In this document: piece by piece, positions 17,635 through 26,761 of the stretch | How the letters are laid out: every line of letters starts with the position of its first letter | Position numbering within the stretch: position 1 is the first letter of the stretch | Origin: GCA-2688775 sp035288865 | Lineage (GTDB): Archaea; Nanobdellota; Nanobdellia; Woesearchaeales; GW2011-AR4 | Reading direction: 5' to 3' | DNA: 64,000 bases | NCBI GenBank assembly: GCA_035288865.1 | Contig: DATDZA010000035.1 | Span: forward strand, 10,669-74,668 | Translations under genes and position numbers: made by a program | The notes under the pieces: model-generated | What the model saw: only the letters and a program-made list of their open reading frames with translations | Database searches by the model: none | What the model was told of the DNA's origin: nothing

Positions 17635-17765
17635 TCTTTAAAGTAGATTTATCTGTTTATAAACTTTCCTATTTTGTTATCACTTTGAAATGAATAATAA
17701 GAGTTAGAAAGCAGGATTAAATCAACCAGTATACCAAACAAATCTGGGCTTTGTAATTCAAAAAA

Positions 17766-17772
17766 TATATAA
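17766..17772 (+). promoter_or_regulatory. TATA box for the SpoIIM-like gene
   Basis: TATATAA lies 24-30 nt before the ATG at 17796, the spacing of a leaderless archaeal transcript. It is part of an A-rich stretch (AAAAATATATAAATG). Confidence 0.55.
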
Positions 17773-17795
17773 ATGAAGCGTTCAAGGAAATCAGC

Positions 17796-18647
17796 ATGGT
17801 ACTCGAATCTTTGTTATTTCCAATTAAGGCGGAAAAAAGGCCTTGGCAGATGTTCTTTCTCGGATTTTTATATGCTTCAGTCGGGCTTTTTGTGGCCTTG
17901 TGGATTTTCAAGGATCAAGCCAGCTTAGTAATGGTTTTTATGATTACGATGGCAGCCTTGCCGATTTTCTACAATACGATGAAACTAGAGGAGAGCAAAG
18001 ACATGATTATCGACACAGAATCCAAAATTCTCAGGGAACACAACAAAGCAATTATCTTTTTGATGTTTATGTTTATTGGAATGACATTTGCGTGCGCTTT
18101 ATGGTACTCCGTTTTGCCTACAGAAATAATAAACAGTATTTTTGACAAGCAGGTCGGAACAATACAAACCATAAATAACCAGGTTTCCGGTCATGTTATA
18201 CAGAACCTCAACATTATTACTAAAATATTTTTCAACAATTTAAGGGTACTGGCGTTCTCGGTATTATTTTCTTTTGTTTATGGAGCAGGGGCAATTTTTA
18301 TCCTGGCATGGAACGCAACCGTTATAGGAGCGGCAATCGGGAATTTTATTCGCTCAAATGTCAGCAGCTACACGAGCTCTTTGGGACTGACGCAAGCCGG
18401 AAATTATTTTCATGTTGTTTCAATAGGATTGCTGAGGTACGCACCTCACGGAATTCTGGAAATAGCTGCATATTTTTATGGAGGCCTGGCGGGGGGGATA
18501 TTGTCTGCAGCGCTTATAAGGGGGCATTTCAGGACGAAAAGATTCCCGGCAATAATGTTTGATTTCTCTGAGCTTATTTTGATTGCAATCGGTTGTCTGG
18601 TTGCGGCAGCTTTCTTTGAAGTTTATGTGACCCCGGTTTTATTTTAG
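17796..18647 (+). CDS. SpoIIM-like (DUF95) integral membrane protein
   Basis: A 283-residue protein with about six hydrophobic segments, near 19-38, 43-58, 86-107, 150-178, 205-232 and 255-275. The segment GAGAIFILAWNATVIGAAIG and the later RYAPHGILEIAAYFYGGLAG match the stage II sporulation protein M family, which is widespread in archaea and non-sporulating bacteria. Its function there is unknown. The invariant glutamate in HGILEI is present. It converges on the VOC gene with a 4-nt tail overlap. Confidence 0.85.
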   Translation: MVLESLLFPIKAEKRPWQMFFLGFLYASVGLFVALWIFKDQASLVMVFMITMAALPIFYNTMKLEESKDMIIDTESKILREHNKAIIFLMFMFIGMTFACALWYSVLPTEIINSIFDKQVGTIQTINNQVSGHVIQNLNIITKIFFNNLRVLAFSVLFSFVYGAGAIFILAWNATVIGAAIGNFIRSNVSSYTSSLGLTQAGNYFHVVSIGLLRYAPHGILEIAAYFYGGLAGGILSAALIRGHFRTKRFPAIMFDFSELILIAIGCLVAAAFFEVYVTPVLF

Positions 18648-19057
18648 AAACTATTATTTTGCCCCAAATTCTCAACAAATCTTAGCAGATATCCATCAGG
18701 ATCTTTAACAAGAAACTGTCTTAGCTGAATTAATTTATTTTTAACTTTATACTCCCTTTCAAAAGGTTCTACATAAAGCGGATAATCCAATTTATTTAAG
18801 GAATCTAATAATTTTTCAATGCTCTTGACTGTAATTTGCAGATGAATTCCACGACCATAAGGATAATCTATTTTTCCAGTATTCCACTCAGGAGTGCTTT
18901 GCTCAATCATGATTTGAGTCCCTTCCAAAGATAGAAATGCAAATTTGGATTCCTTTCTTTCGTATTCTAATTTGAATCCAAGGACTTCTGTATAAAATTT
19001 CAAGCTTTTTGCAAAATCGAATGCCCTTAATTCCGGAATCAGCGCGTTAAAGTTCAT
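18644..19057 (-). CDS. VOC superfamily protein (glyoxalase/bleomycin resistance-like)
   Basis: A 137-residue vicinal oxygen chelate protein with the two beta-alpha-beta-beta-beta modules: ELRAFDFAKSLKFYTEVLGF (about 9-28) and GIHLQITVKSIEKLLDSL (about 70-87), then VKDPDGYLLRFVE (about 117-129). The last segment supplies a metal or substrate ligand in related proteins. A conserved metal site cannot be confirmed from sequence alone. Substrate is unknown. The gene is single and its end overlaps the SpoIIM-like gene. Confidence 0.85.
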   Translation of the reverse strand: MNFNALIPELRAFDFAKSLKFYTEVLGFKLEYERKESKFAFLSLEGTQIMIEQSTPEWNTGKIDYPYGRGIHLQITVKSIEKLLDSLNKLDYPLYVEPFEREYKVKNKLIQLRQFLVKDPDGYLLRFVENLGQNNSF

Positions 19058-19089
19058 GAAGAGAAATAAATTTGGATTAATTTAAATAA

Positions 19090-19728
19090 TTATTCCAAAA
19101 CCTTTACTCTGCCGGGCTTTATCTCAAAAATATCGCCGTTCTCAAGCAAACGATTTATTGTCGACTCAGTATCATTTAAACTGGAATTTTTTATTATTGT
19201 ATCAATATCTGCCCCATCCCCCAAATCCAATTTTTTAATTAAAGTATAAATCTGTTCAAAGGCATTCACGGAAATATTTTTATCAGTGACATCTATTTTT
19301 TCCTCTTTTTGCTCAACAGCAATGAGGTCTTTTAATTCAAGTTTTCTTACAGCCATCCAGCCAATATCATTTAATTTTTTTAGAATTTCCGGCATAATGT
19401 ATTTTTCATTGCCGAATTCCCTTACTCTTCCGACAACCAAAACCATATCTCCGATGTCAACTTTTGAAAATGCGGCGAAAGTTTCAAAACTTTTCAGTAA
19501 TATCTTTCCTGTGCCGTCATCAATCATCACGCTGCTTAAGGCCTGCTCCTGGTCCGCTTTGTAGACGACAGTTGCTATTAGATTGGCCCTCGAAACAACC
19601 ACTTCATTTATTTTTATGTAGCCTGCGGAAGTTTCATCTTTCATAAAATTGGAATTCAAAATATCAGAAATCCATACCTTGTAGGCAACCTGCCTTTTCT
19701 GGAACGATTTTTGTTCTAAGTCCGGCAT
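19090..19728 (-). CDS. RPA2-like OB-fold protein with C-terminal winged helix
   Basis: About 212 residues from the ATG at 19728 (MPDLEQKSFQKRQVAYKVWI). An OB fold spans roughly 20-115: INEVVVSRANLIATVVYKAD, SVMIDDGTGKILLKSF, DMVLVVGRVREFGNEKYIMP. The C-terminal 70 residues look like a winged helix (ESTINRLLENGDIFEIKPGR), the plan of RPA32 and archaeal RPA-associated proteins. It likely works with the RPA at 45840 in single-strand DNA handling. It lies downstream of MCM on the same strand. Confidence 0.8.
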   Translation of the reverse strand: MPDLEQKSFQKRQVAYKVWISDILNSNFMKDETSAGYIKINEVVVSRANLIATVVYKADQEQALSSVMIDDGTGKILLKSFETFAAFSKVDIGDMVLVVGRVREFGNEKYIMPEILKKLNDIGWMAVRKLELKDLIAVEQKEEKIDVTDKNISVNAFEQIYTLIKKLDLGDGADIDTIIKNSSLNDTESTINRLLENGDIFEIKPGRVKVLE

Positions 19729-19863
19729 TTTATTATAACTTTTTAAAAATATTAAAAAACAACTCAACCCATCAATTTTTATTTTTTTATCGAGCAAAAA
19801 ATAATGAAACTCGCACTAAGGACTCATAAAAAAATAAAAAGCCCGTCCTTTTGTTATCCTGGT

Positions 19864-21906
19864 TTATAATTTACCTATGTGACCACGACGAGGCTCATAA
19901 ATGTCACCGGAACGCTTCAGCCTTTCCAAAGCTTCATCAATTTTTGGCTCATCCAGGCCGCGGTTCTTTGCTTCGGCATACACTTCTTCAATTGGTATCG
20001 TCTTTCCTAATTTTGACTCAAGCTCTGTGATTACATCTTTTACTATAAGTATGTGGCTTCTTTGGGATGCACCCACTCCAGTTGCAATCCTGTCGATGTC
20101 AATTTTTCCGGTTTCCTTGTCAAAGCCGACCTGCATCAAACAGTAATCCAGAAGTTCAATTGCCTTCTTTGCGTCTTTTCTTGTGACTCGGTCGTCAAGG
20201 CGCGCTTTTGCCGATGCCTCGCTTAATCGTACCAGAGCTTCAAGCTGCCTCGCCGAGATGGGGATTGCTTTTATTCCACCTTCCCCGCTGCCGCTTTTCC
20301 TCATTTTTAGATAATACTCTTTAATCTCTTCAAGCGCGCCATCAGTCAGTTTGGGAACTATTCTCTGCCGCGCATAAGCTACAAATTTTCTTAGAAGGTT
20401 TGTTGATATTTCTGGCTCATTCAAATCTGGAGCCTGATGCAGAGTGAGTATGTGCTTTGCCATTCTCTCGTCGCGTGTTTCATCTGGTAAATCTTTTATT
20501 GGAAAAATCAAATCAAACCTGTTAATCAAAGTTGGAGGCATATCAATCTGGTCAGCTATGATTCCATAAGGGTCAAATCTTCCGAATTTTGGATTGGCAG
20601 CGGCGAGCACAGTTGTTCTTGCAATCAAAGTTGCCTGAATATTTGCTTTTGAAATGCTGACGGTCTGGTTTTCAAGAGCCTCGTGCATTGCCGCGCGGTC
20701 TTCGTTGCTCATTTTATCCATCTCATCGACGCAAATTAACCCGTCGCTGCTCAGCACCATCGCCCCAGCTTCGAGCGCCCAGCCTTTTAAGAACTCATCC
20801 CTGACGACAGCAGCGGTCAAGCCGGCTCCGCTTACTCCTTTTCCGCTGACGTACCTTCCTTTTGGCGCGATTTGTGTTATTCTTTTTAGCAATGCGCTTT
20901 TTCCCGATCCTGGATCCCCAACGAGCAAAATGTGCATATCTCCTCTGCTAACAACACTGTCACTCCTTACTTTTCGAACCCCACCCATCAGCTGAAGAAG
21001 CAACGATTCCTTGATTTTTTCATATCCATAAATCGAAGGTGCAATAGAATTGATTAATTTTTCATATCCTTTCGGGTCATTCGCAATATCCTGAATTTGT
21101 TTTTCTTCTTCCTTGCTTATGTTGATTTCGTGGAAAGAATCCTGCGTTGGATGGAGGTGATTTGCATCAATCATCAAGTCAAATCTTGTTGATTTTGCGC
21201 CGCTTTTCGAGATAATCGGAACTTCCTTTACAATTCCAAAAACCTCAACTTTGCTTCCGGGAGATGTTCGCTTTTCGCTTAACGGGCTGACCAAATCATC
21301 AGTTAATAAAATATTAATTCTCTTTGGCTGCTCTCCGCCTTCGAGATTTTCTGACGCTTCCTCGAGCACAATTCCCTGCGCATCAACAAGCGCTTTGTCG
21401 AGCATTACAAATTTTCCTTTTCTGCCGCAGCCGCATCTTGTCGGTTCCTTAAAAGTTCCTTCAACCTGCAGAATGTTCATTATGTTTCCACAAACCGGGC
21501 ATTCAAACCTTGCTGATGTTACCTGCGGCCTTACATCAGATTTTTGCTTTATAATTCCATTCACGAAAAGAAATTTATTTATATGCTGGCTTCTGATGTT
21601 CCTTATCATTACAAACTGGCTTTGCGGAAGGTTGAAGAATCGGATTCTGAAATTTTTCAGTCCTTCAACATCAAATTGCTCTATTGACTTTTCAATCGCT
21701 TTGATACTCTCTTCAGGAGAGTCGAGAAGCTCTGAGGCAAGGTCCAAATCATATTTTGATAAATCTGCAAAGTCAATCAGCAGGGAATGGTCCCCCTTTC
21801 TTGCATTGTCCAAAAGAATATTGTAATAATTGCTTTCAATAAATTCCTGAAACTTTTTTATCTGTTCGCTTACACTCATTTTTGAACTTAGTGTTGTTGC
21901 TTCCAT
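19864..21906 (-). CDS. mcm: MCM replicative helicase
   Basis: A 680-residue MCM. N-terminal hexamerisation domain with a zinc finger near 131-160 (CPVCG, CGCGRKG). AAA+ core with Walker A GDPGSGKSALL near 329, Walker B LICVDEMDKM near 389, and the arginine finger INRFDLIF near 462. A C-terminal winged helix follows (EVYAEAKNRGLDEPKIDEAL). No intein. It is the presumed DNA helicase of the fork, loaded by Cdc6. Its promoter carries the CACTGGACAT element shared with two loci near radA. Confidence 0.98.
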   Translation of the reverse strand: MEATTLSSKMSVSEQIKKFQEFIESNYYNILLDNARKGDHSLLIDFADLSKYDLDLASELLDSPEESIKAIEKSIEQFDVEGLKNFRIRFFNLPQSQFVMIRNIRSQHINKFLFVNGIIKQKSDVRPQVTSARFECPVCGNIMNILQVEGTFKEPTRCGCGRKGKFVMLDKALVDAQGIVLEEASENLEGGEQPKRINILLTDDLVSPLSEKRTSPGSKVEVFGIVKEVPIISKSGAKSTRFDLMIDANHLHPTQDSFHEINISKEEEKQIQDIANDPKGYEKLINSIAPSIYGYEKIKESLLLQLMGGVRKVRSDSVVSRGDMHILLVGDPGSGKSALLKRITQIAPKGRYVSGKGVSGAGLTAAVVRDEFLKGWALEAGAMVLSSDGLICVDEMDKMSNEDRAAMHEALENQTVSISKANIQATLIARTTVLAAANPKFGRFDPYGIIADQIDMPPTLINRFDLIFPIKDLPDETRDERMAKHILTLHQAPDLNEPEISTNLLRKFVAYARQRIVPKLTDGALEEIKEYYLKMRKSGSGEGGIKAIPISARQLEALVRLSEASAKARLDDRVTRKDAKKAIELLDYCLMQVGFDKETGKIDIDRIATGVGASQRSHILIVKDVITELESKLGKTIPIEEVYAEAKNRGLDEPKIDEALERLKRSGDIYEPRRGHIGKL

Positions 21907-21929
21907 GGTTATTTTATTGGTTCCGTGTT

Positions 21930-21958
21930 TTATATATTTTGCGTGCCAATGTCCAGTG
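21930..21958 (-). promoter_or_regulatory. mcm promoter with CACTGGACAT element
   Basis: On the minus strand CACTGGACAT (21949-21958) is followed after exactly 12 nt by TATATAA (21930-21936), which lies 24-30 nt before the mcm ATG at 21906, so the transcript is probably leaderless. The same element with the same 12-nt spacing occurs at 47340 and 48292. Its position just upstream of TATA/BRE is where archaeal activators or repressors often bind. Confidence 0.6.
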
Positions 21959-21997
21959 CTCTATCTAATAAAAACAATTTTGACACTGTAAAAGTAA

Positions 21998-22552
21998 CTA
22001 AGCCTTGACTCTTTTTAAGTTTTCAATTAGCTTGTCAAGCGCAGCATGAACCTCTTTCTCGCTTTTGGTTCCTGTGCACACCACTTTTCCATTGCTAAAA
22101 AGTAAAAATGTAGCTTTGGCGGCTGTAAGCTTGTAAACTAATCCCGGAAACTGCTCTGGCTCGTATTCTGTGTTCTCGAGCTTCATTGCCAAAGTATTAA
22201 GATTCAGGTCCATTCCGACACTTCCTGATGCAACAATGTTTTGAATTTTGATTTCCGGCTTTATAGTTATTTTGACGTTAATTTTTTCCAGGCTCTTGAT
22301 AATTTTTTTTATGCTCTCTTCAACTTTGTCCATAGAGCGTGCTCCCGTGCACACAACTTTGCCTGAAGAGAATATCAGGGCAGAAGTTTTAGGGTCTTTA
22401 ATCCTTATAACGAGGCCCGGAAACTGTTCTGGATTGTATTCCGTATTGCTTAGGGTAGCTGCCATCTTTTCAAGCGGAATAGCGTGATTTAAAGATGTCG
22501 AAACAACTATATTGACGACCTTTATATCTCTCTTAGTTTCTTTCTTTGTCAT
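21998..22552 (-). CDS. tbp: TATA-box-binding protein
   Basis: A 184-residue TBP formed of two direct repeats of about 90 residues: VVNIVVSTSLNHAIPLEK to KIIKSLEK, then IQNIVASGSVGMDLNLNTLA to the end. Each contains YEPEQFPGLV or YNPEQFPGLV and then SSGKVVCTG or SNGKVVCTG. It places the basal promoter machinery with TFB. It lacks the acidic C-terminal tail seen in some archaea. It is divergent from the Rpp30 gene. Confidence 0.98.
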   Translation of the reverse strand: MTKKETKRDIKVVNIVVSTSLNHAIPLEKMAATLSNTEYNPEQFPGLVIRIKDPKTSALIFSSGKVVCTGARSMDKVEESIKKIIKSLEKINVKITIKPEIKIQNIVASGSVGMDLNLNTLAMKLENTEYEPEQFPGLVYKLTAAKATFLLFSNGKVVCTGTKSEKEVHAALDKLIENLKRVKA

Positions 22553-22702
22553 ATTAAATTACACCCCCAAATAATAATTATTTCAACTGAATAAGCCTTC
22601 AAATAGTCTTGAATCGTTGTGGAAGCCCTCTTTGACCTCTGAAAGGCTGTTTGTTTATAAACATTTATAAATGCGGTGTTCTTTATAAATACTTTTGTTT
22701 GT

Positions 22703-22800
22703 CAAAAACCTATTATGGTTTTTGAGCACTGTCGAAATTTATATAAATTTCGAAGTTTAAATAGAATTATTTGAACAGAGAGTTTAAAGGCGTTATGCCT
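22703..22800. promoter_or_regulatory. Four successive stem-loops between tbp and rnp3
   Basis: The 306-nt gap 22553-22858 has no gene. Within it: CAAAAACC/GGTTTTTG (22703-22724, 6-nt loop); a perfect 20-bp palindrome CGAAATTTATATAAATTTCG (22733-22752); GTTTAAAT/ATTTGAAC with one G-U pair (22755-22776); AGGC/GCCT (22788-22800). TATA-like TTTATAAA sequences lie upstream (22652-22690). They may be a small RNA, a terminator pair or operator sites. Nothing fixes the strand. Confidence 0.4.
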
Positions 22801-22825
22801 CCTTCATTACGTGTGGAACAATAGT

Positions 22826-22834
22826 TTTATATAA
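22826..22834 (+). promoter_or_regulatory. TATA box for rnp3
   Basis: TTTATATAA ends 24 nt before the ATG at 22859. This spacing predicts a leaderless mRNA. Confidence 0.55.
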
Positions 22835-22858
22835 TTAGTTTGGATATTTAAATCCAAA

Positions 22859-23479
22859 ATGTATAGCGATATTGCAATTCCACAAAATAATGAAACAGAG
22901 TTTGCTGAGATTGCTTCAAAACTGGGAATAAAAAAACTTTATTTTTTATATGAATCAAATAATTTTTCAGAAGAAAAAATAAACAAGAAAATTGAATCAA
23001 TAAAAGAGAAGTATAATTTAAACTTTGAATCAGGAATAATTATTAAAAACCAGGATACAAATAAAATAAAAATAAATTCTAAATTAACCGTCGCAAGAAG
23101 CTCAGATAAGGACAGATTTCTAATTGAATGCAAAAAAATTAAGATGATTTATGGATTCGAAGGGCTTGGCAGGAAGGATTATCTTCATCAAAGAGCATCA
23201 GGATTAAATCATATTATGTGTGAGCTCGCAAGAAAAAATAACATTTATGTTGGATTCTCATATAGTTCATTACTAAATAACGAGGCTAATTCGCCAGTTC
23301 TTATCGGCAGAATGATTCAGAACATTAAGCTTTGCCAGAAATATAAAGTCAAAACTGCCATTGGGGCCTTTGCTGAAAACCCTTTTGATTTAAGGGCGCC
23401 GCATGACTTATTTAATCTATTTAAAATATTTGGAATGGACGAGGGGAATGTTAAGAATTCTCTTAACTACAATTTATGA
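22859..23479 (+). CDS. rnp3: RNase P protein subunit Rpp30
   Basis: A 206-residue TIM-barrel-like RNase P subunit. It has YSDIAIPQNNETEFAEIASK at the start, GFEGLGRKDYLHQRASGLNH in the middle (about residue 97 onward), and the conserved KTAIGAFAENPFDLRAPHDL (about 165-185). It partners with Pop5 in the archaeal holoenzyme for tRNA 5' processing. Other RNase P proteins are not seen here, and Rpp29 is absent from its usual operon slot. Confidence 0.93.
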   Translation: MYSDIAIPQNNETEFAEIASKLGIKKLYFLYESNNFSEEKINKKIESIKEKYNLNFESGIIIKNQDTNKIKINSKLTVARSSDKDRFLIECKKIKMIYGFEGLGRKDYLHQRASGLNHIMCELARKNNIYVGFSYSSLLNNEANSPVLIGRMIQNIKLCQKYKVKTAIGAFAENPFDLRAPHDLFNLFKIFGMDEGNVKNSLNYNL

Positions 23480-23674
23480 ATGAAAAACCAAAAGGTTTTA
23501 ATAGAAGATATTCAGTAAATCTAATTTAAAATGAATATTGTGCTATAAATATTTTTTTATTTATTTTTTAACATGAAAAGAGGAAAAATGGGTGCAACTG
23601 TTAATAATAAAATTCGCGCTTTTTCTATTTATGCCCTGATAATACTTTTATTTTCATTGCTTAGGGGAGATAGA

Positions 23675-26600
23675 ATGAAAATTAAAAATAAAAATTCTCG
23701 AGAACATCTCATGTTCGTAACATTTTTGATATTTTTGATTAGTCTTAATTTTGTGTATTCAACAGGTGAGTCATGCATTTCCGATTCAGATTGTAACGGA
23801 GGTGAGATATGTTCAGGGAGTGTTTGTACTGCACAAAATCTTTGCGGCGATGGAGTGTGCAGTGGAGAAACACCTGTAAGTTGCCCCCAAGATTGCAAGT
23901 ATTGCGATGATAAATGTGATCCTCAAGGATGTTTTCCCCAATCTTACGGAAAAAGAATATACACTCCATATTTTGGCACTTGTTATCCCTCTTGTGGATT
24001 TAAAGGAGGAAGTTGTTTATCCAATCCCAATCAATGCTCATATCCTGTTGTAAATGCTGGTTATGAAACTTGGGATTGTGAAGGATATTGCTGTGTATCA
24101 TCTTCATCAACAGTAACGGTAACTGCTTCCCATACCCCTCAAAATCCATCAGCGTCGAGTACTGTTGTAATAACTGTAGGATCTTCACAAGTAGTTAATT
24201 TCTTAGATATTAATGTTGGAAGTACCGGCAAAGAAACGTGCTTAAATACCAATACTTGTACTTTTAGTTTCCTCGCGAGTGTTTATGGAACTACTTCTTA
24301 TGATTATTATGGAACCGCAAGATCACAAGCAATTGAATTAGGAAGATCAGGAACAAACACTATAACCTTAGGAGGGGGATCATCACAACTAACAGCAACT
24401 CCAAATTCTGTAAATATAGGTGTAGGAGAAAATAAACCTAATCAAGCAACTATTTCAGGCGGCTCAGGAGGTTATAGTATTAAAGAAGCATGCAACAGCG
24501 CTATTGCGTGGTGTGATTTATTGGGACCTAATAAAGATTCACTTTACGTCGAGGGAAGAAGTGCAGGCTCAACAGCCATTAAAGTAAAAGACAGCGTAAA
24601 TGCCGAAGTGACCGTCACAGTTAACGTCGGCACCGGCGGTCCAACTGGATGCGGCGCAAGAGGATGGCGAGATTATCCTAGTTGGGGTCAATGCCAAGAG
24701 TGCGATCAAAATCCTCCCGGCTGTGGAGGCAGAGGATGTGGAGAAGCTGAAGCATTCTGTGATGGAACTAATTGGAATAATCAATATTCTCCTTTTGTAA
24801 AAGACAGCGACAAGGGAACAGCAACATCTGGCCATGCATGCCCATGCGCAGGAAGCACACAATTATGTAACGGACAACCAAGACCAACAACTCCAGCATG
24901 TCCGCAAGGCCAAACTTATCAATGTGTAAATACTCCGCCTGAGACCGGTAACTTTTGGGTATGTAGGAGTGGAACATCAAGCTGCCCAGCATGCAGTCCT
25001 CCCGGATCAACAGACGTGAAAGCAAGAGTTTTGAAAGCACAGTCGTGCCTGCCTGTTGGGGCTTCAAGCATGGATTGCCTAGTCACAATTACTAATGGAT
25101 TCGGCGGATGCTCAATCAGCAGAACGCCGCGTTTTCCAGGCTCATCAATAATCAGCTGTAACAAAATATCTGGATGCGGAACTGGAGCTGATTTATTTAG
25201 TATGATAGAAAATGGCCCGGGAAATTGTGTAGGTGCTGCAGGGCCATGGAGATATGAAACTGGTGGGAGTGGCACATGCCCAGCATGCACTTCTCCAGGA
25301 ACAACAGATGTAAAAGCAAGGGTCTTGCAAGCGCAGTCGTGCATGACCCCAAGTCCTTCAAGTATGGACTGTCTGGTTTCCACGGTTAATAGTTGGGGAG
25401 GCGGCCAAATCAAAAGACGTTGCTGCAAGCCAGGCGGAAGTGAACCTCGAGATGATACAATTGACACCCCAAATGGAAGAATTATAGATTTGATATCCAG
25501 CTGTTGCGACCTTCCAGAATCGAGATGGGCATATATGGATGTAACAGATGGCGGAGGAATCGATAATGAATTGCCCAAGATAGACTCGGTCACCCCAAAC
25601 CCAGTAAAAACTGGAGCAACATTGACAATCAACGGCAAAAGCCTCGTGGCAACAGTGCAATATTTTGATTCTGCCAGAGTAATGAGAACATATATAGGGC
25701 ACACAAATAGTGCAGCAACACAAATAATAATTCCAGTGCCAAGTGATTTTAAGCCAGGGCAATACACTGTAAGAATATACGCCGCGGCTGACAGAATTTC
25801 AAATGAAGTTCCAGTAACAGTTATAGCAGGAACTCAGAAATGCTCACCTGATGGATCCGCTTGCGGATATTGCGAAGAAGAATCACAGTGCCTACTCGAT
25901 CCTCTGACCCCAACGGAAACGCAATGCATCAGCTCAGGCCAGTATTCTGGTGACAATTTCTGCGACAAAGGGCAATGGACGACAAGAACTAAATTGCTTG
26001 CATTAAAGTTATTGAAGCTAAAAAGTGCCGACTATGTTTTATTCTGTGATAAGAAAGAAGTTTCATTAAATACTTTACAATACTTAACTGCTTCAAGCCA
26101 GGACGCATATACTGCATTAAGCAATTTTGATCCGAATAATTTCTGCGTGCTGAAAAACAATAATGCGGTAATCGGCGGGGCATCATTAAATGGAAATCTA
26201 AGCACGAATTCAGGAAGCATTAATGTTTTTGGAGTTACCAATTGTAATGGCGCAATGGCATTTAATGATAACCAATATCATCCATGTGGCTCAAATAATG
26301 TGTGGTACAACAACGGACTTAACAGCATTATTTTTAGCAGTACTTCCATTTCAATAAGTTCTGATCAAGAACAGACTAGCTTTATAGTCAACATTATTCA
26401 ATCAATAATTGATGCTATTAAGGGGTTGATAATAAAATCGCCTTATGACGAATCCTACTTGAATAGCATCATGAAATTCCGACAGCTGTATATGAGCATA
26501 CAAGGCAGTAAATCTATAATGGGCTCAATGGATTTCAACGGGCAGCAGTATCTTAACACCGTCATAGAGTACCGAGGCTTTGATGATAACCTGTGCGTCT

Positions 26601-26761
26601 TAGTGGATAGCTACAACGTGGCAAATTCAGATCCCTCTTCTGGAATAGCGTGCGCGCAGAAGGGGCAAGATTTCTACGTGCTTGCCCAGGGAAGCCAATT
26701 TACAAAATTAAATCCTGATGATGTATGGCTGGATTTAACCTCCAAGTTGAGGATAAAATGA
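23675..26761 (+). CDS. Large Cys-rich secreted surface protein with TIG domain
   Basis: About 1028 residues from the ATG at 23675, which has AGGGGAGA just upstream and begins a signal peptide (hydrophobic 13-27, then VYS). A longer start at 23573 is possible, since TATAAAT lies 29 nt before it. The N-terminal region is Cys-rich (CISDSDCNGGEICSGSVC). An Ig-like domain follows near 245-320. Two copies of CPAC-n-TDVKARVL-n-AQSC (near 436 and 535) form an internal repeat. An IPT/TIG domain lies near 630-715 (IDSVTPNPVKTGATLTINGK). No C-terminal membrane helix is seen. It heads the surface-protein operon and overlaps the next gene by 4 nt. Confidence 0.85.
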   Translation: MKIKNKNSREHLMFVTFLIFLISLNFVYSTGESCISDSDCNGGEICSGSVCTAQNLCGDGVCSGETPVSCPQDCKYCDDKCDPQGCFPQSYGKRIYTPYFGTCYPSCGFKGGSCLSNPNQCSYPVVNAGYETWDCEGYCCVSSSSTVTVTASHTPQNPSASSTVVITVGSSQVVNFLDINVGSTGKETCLNTNTCTFSFLASVYGTTSYDYYGTARSQAIELGRSGTNTITLGGGSSQLTATPNSVNIGVGENKPNQATISGGSGGYSIKEACNSAIAWCDLLGPNKDSLYVEGRSAGSTAIKVKDSVNAEVTVTVNVGTGGPTGCGARGWRDYPSWGQCQECDQNPPGCGGRGCGEAEAFCDGTNWNNQYSPFVKDSDKGTATSGHACPCAGSTQLCNGQPRPTTPACPQGQTYQCVNTPPETGNFWVCRSGTSSCPACSPPGSTDVKARVLKAQSCLPVGASSMDCLVTITNGFGGCSISRTPRFPGSSIISCNKISGCGTGADLFSMIENGPGNCVGAAGPWRYETGGSGTCPACTSPGTTDVKARVLQAQSCMTPSPSSMDCLVSTVNSWGGGQIKRRCCKPGGSEPRDDTIDTPNGRIIDLISSCCDLPESRWAYMDVTDGGGIDNELPKIDSVTPNPVKTGATLTINGKSLVATVQYFDSARVMRTYIGHTNSAATQIIIPVPSDFKPGQYTVRIYAAADRISNEVPVTVIAGTQKCSPDGSACGYCEEESQCLLDPLTPTETQCISSGQYSGDNFCDKGQWTTRTKLLALKLLKLKSADYVLFCDKKEVSLNTLQYLTASSQDAYTALSNFDPNNFCVLKNNNAVIGGASLNGNLSTNSGSINVFGVTNCNGAMAFNDNQYHPCGSNNVWYNNGLNSIIFSSTSISISSDQEQTSFIVNIIQSIIDAIKGLIIKSPYDESYLNSIMKFRQLYMSIQGSKSIMGSMDFNGQQYLNTVIEYRGFDDNLCVLVDSYNVANSDPSSGIACAQKGQDFYVLAQGSQFTKLNPDDVWLDLTSKLRIK

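Noticed and set aside
23573..23674. A longer N-terminus for the first Cys-rich surface protein
   Set aside because: A TATA box 29 nt upstream fits, but it would add a second hydrophobic segment before a clear signal peptide. The internal ATG with AGGGGAGA is preferred; the longer form remains possible.
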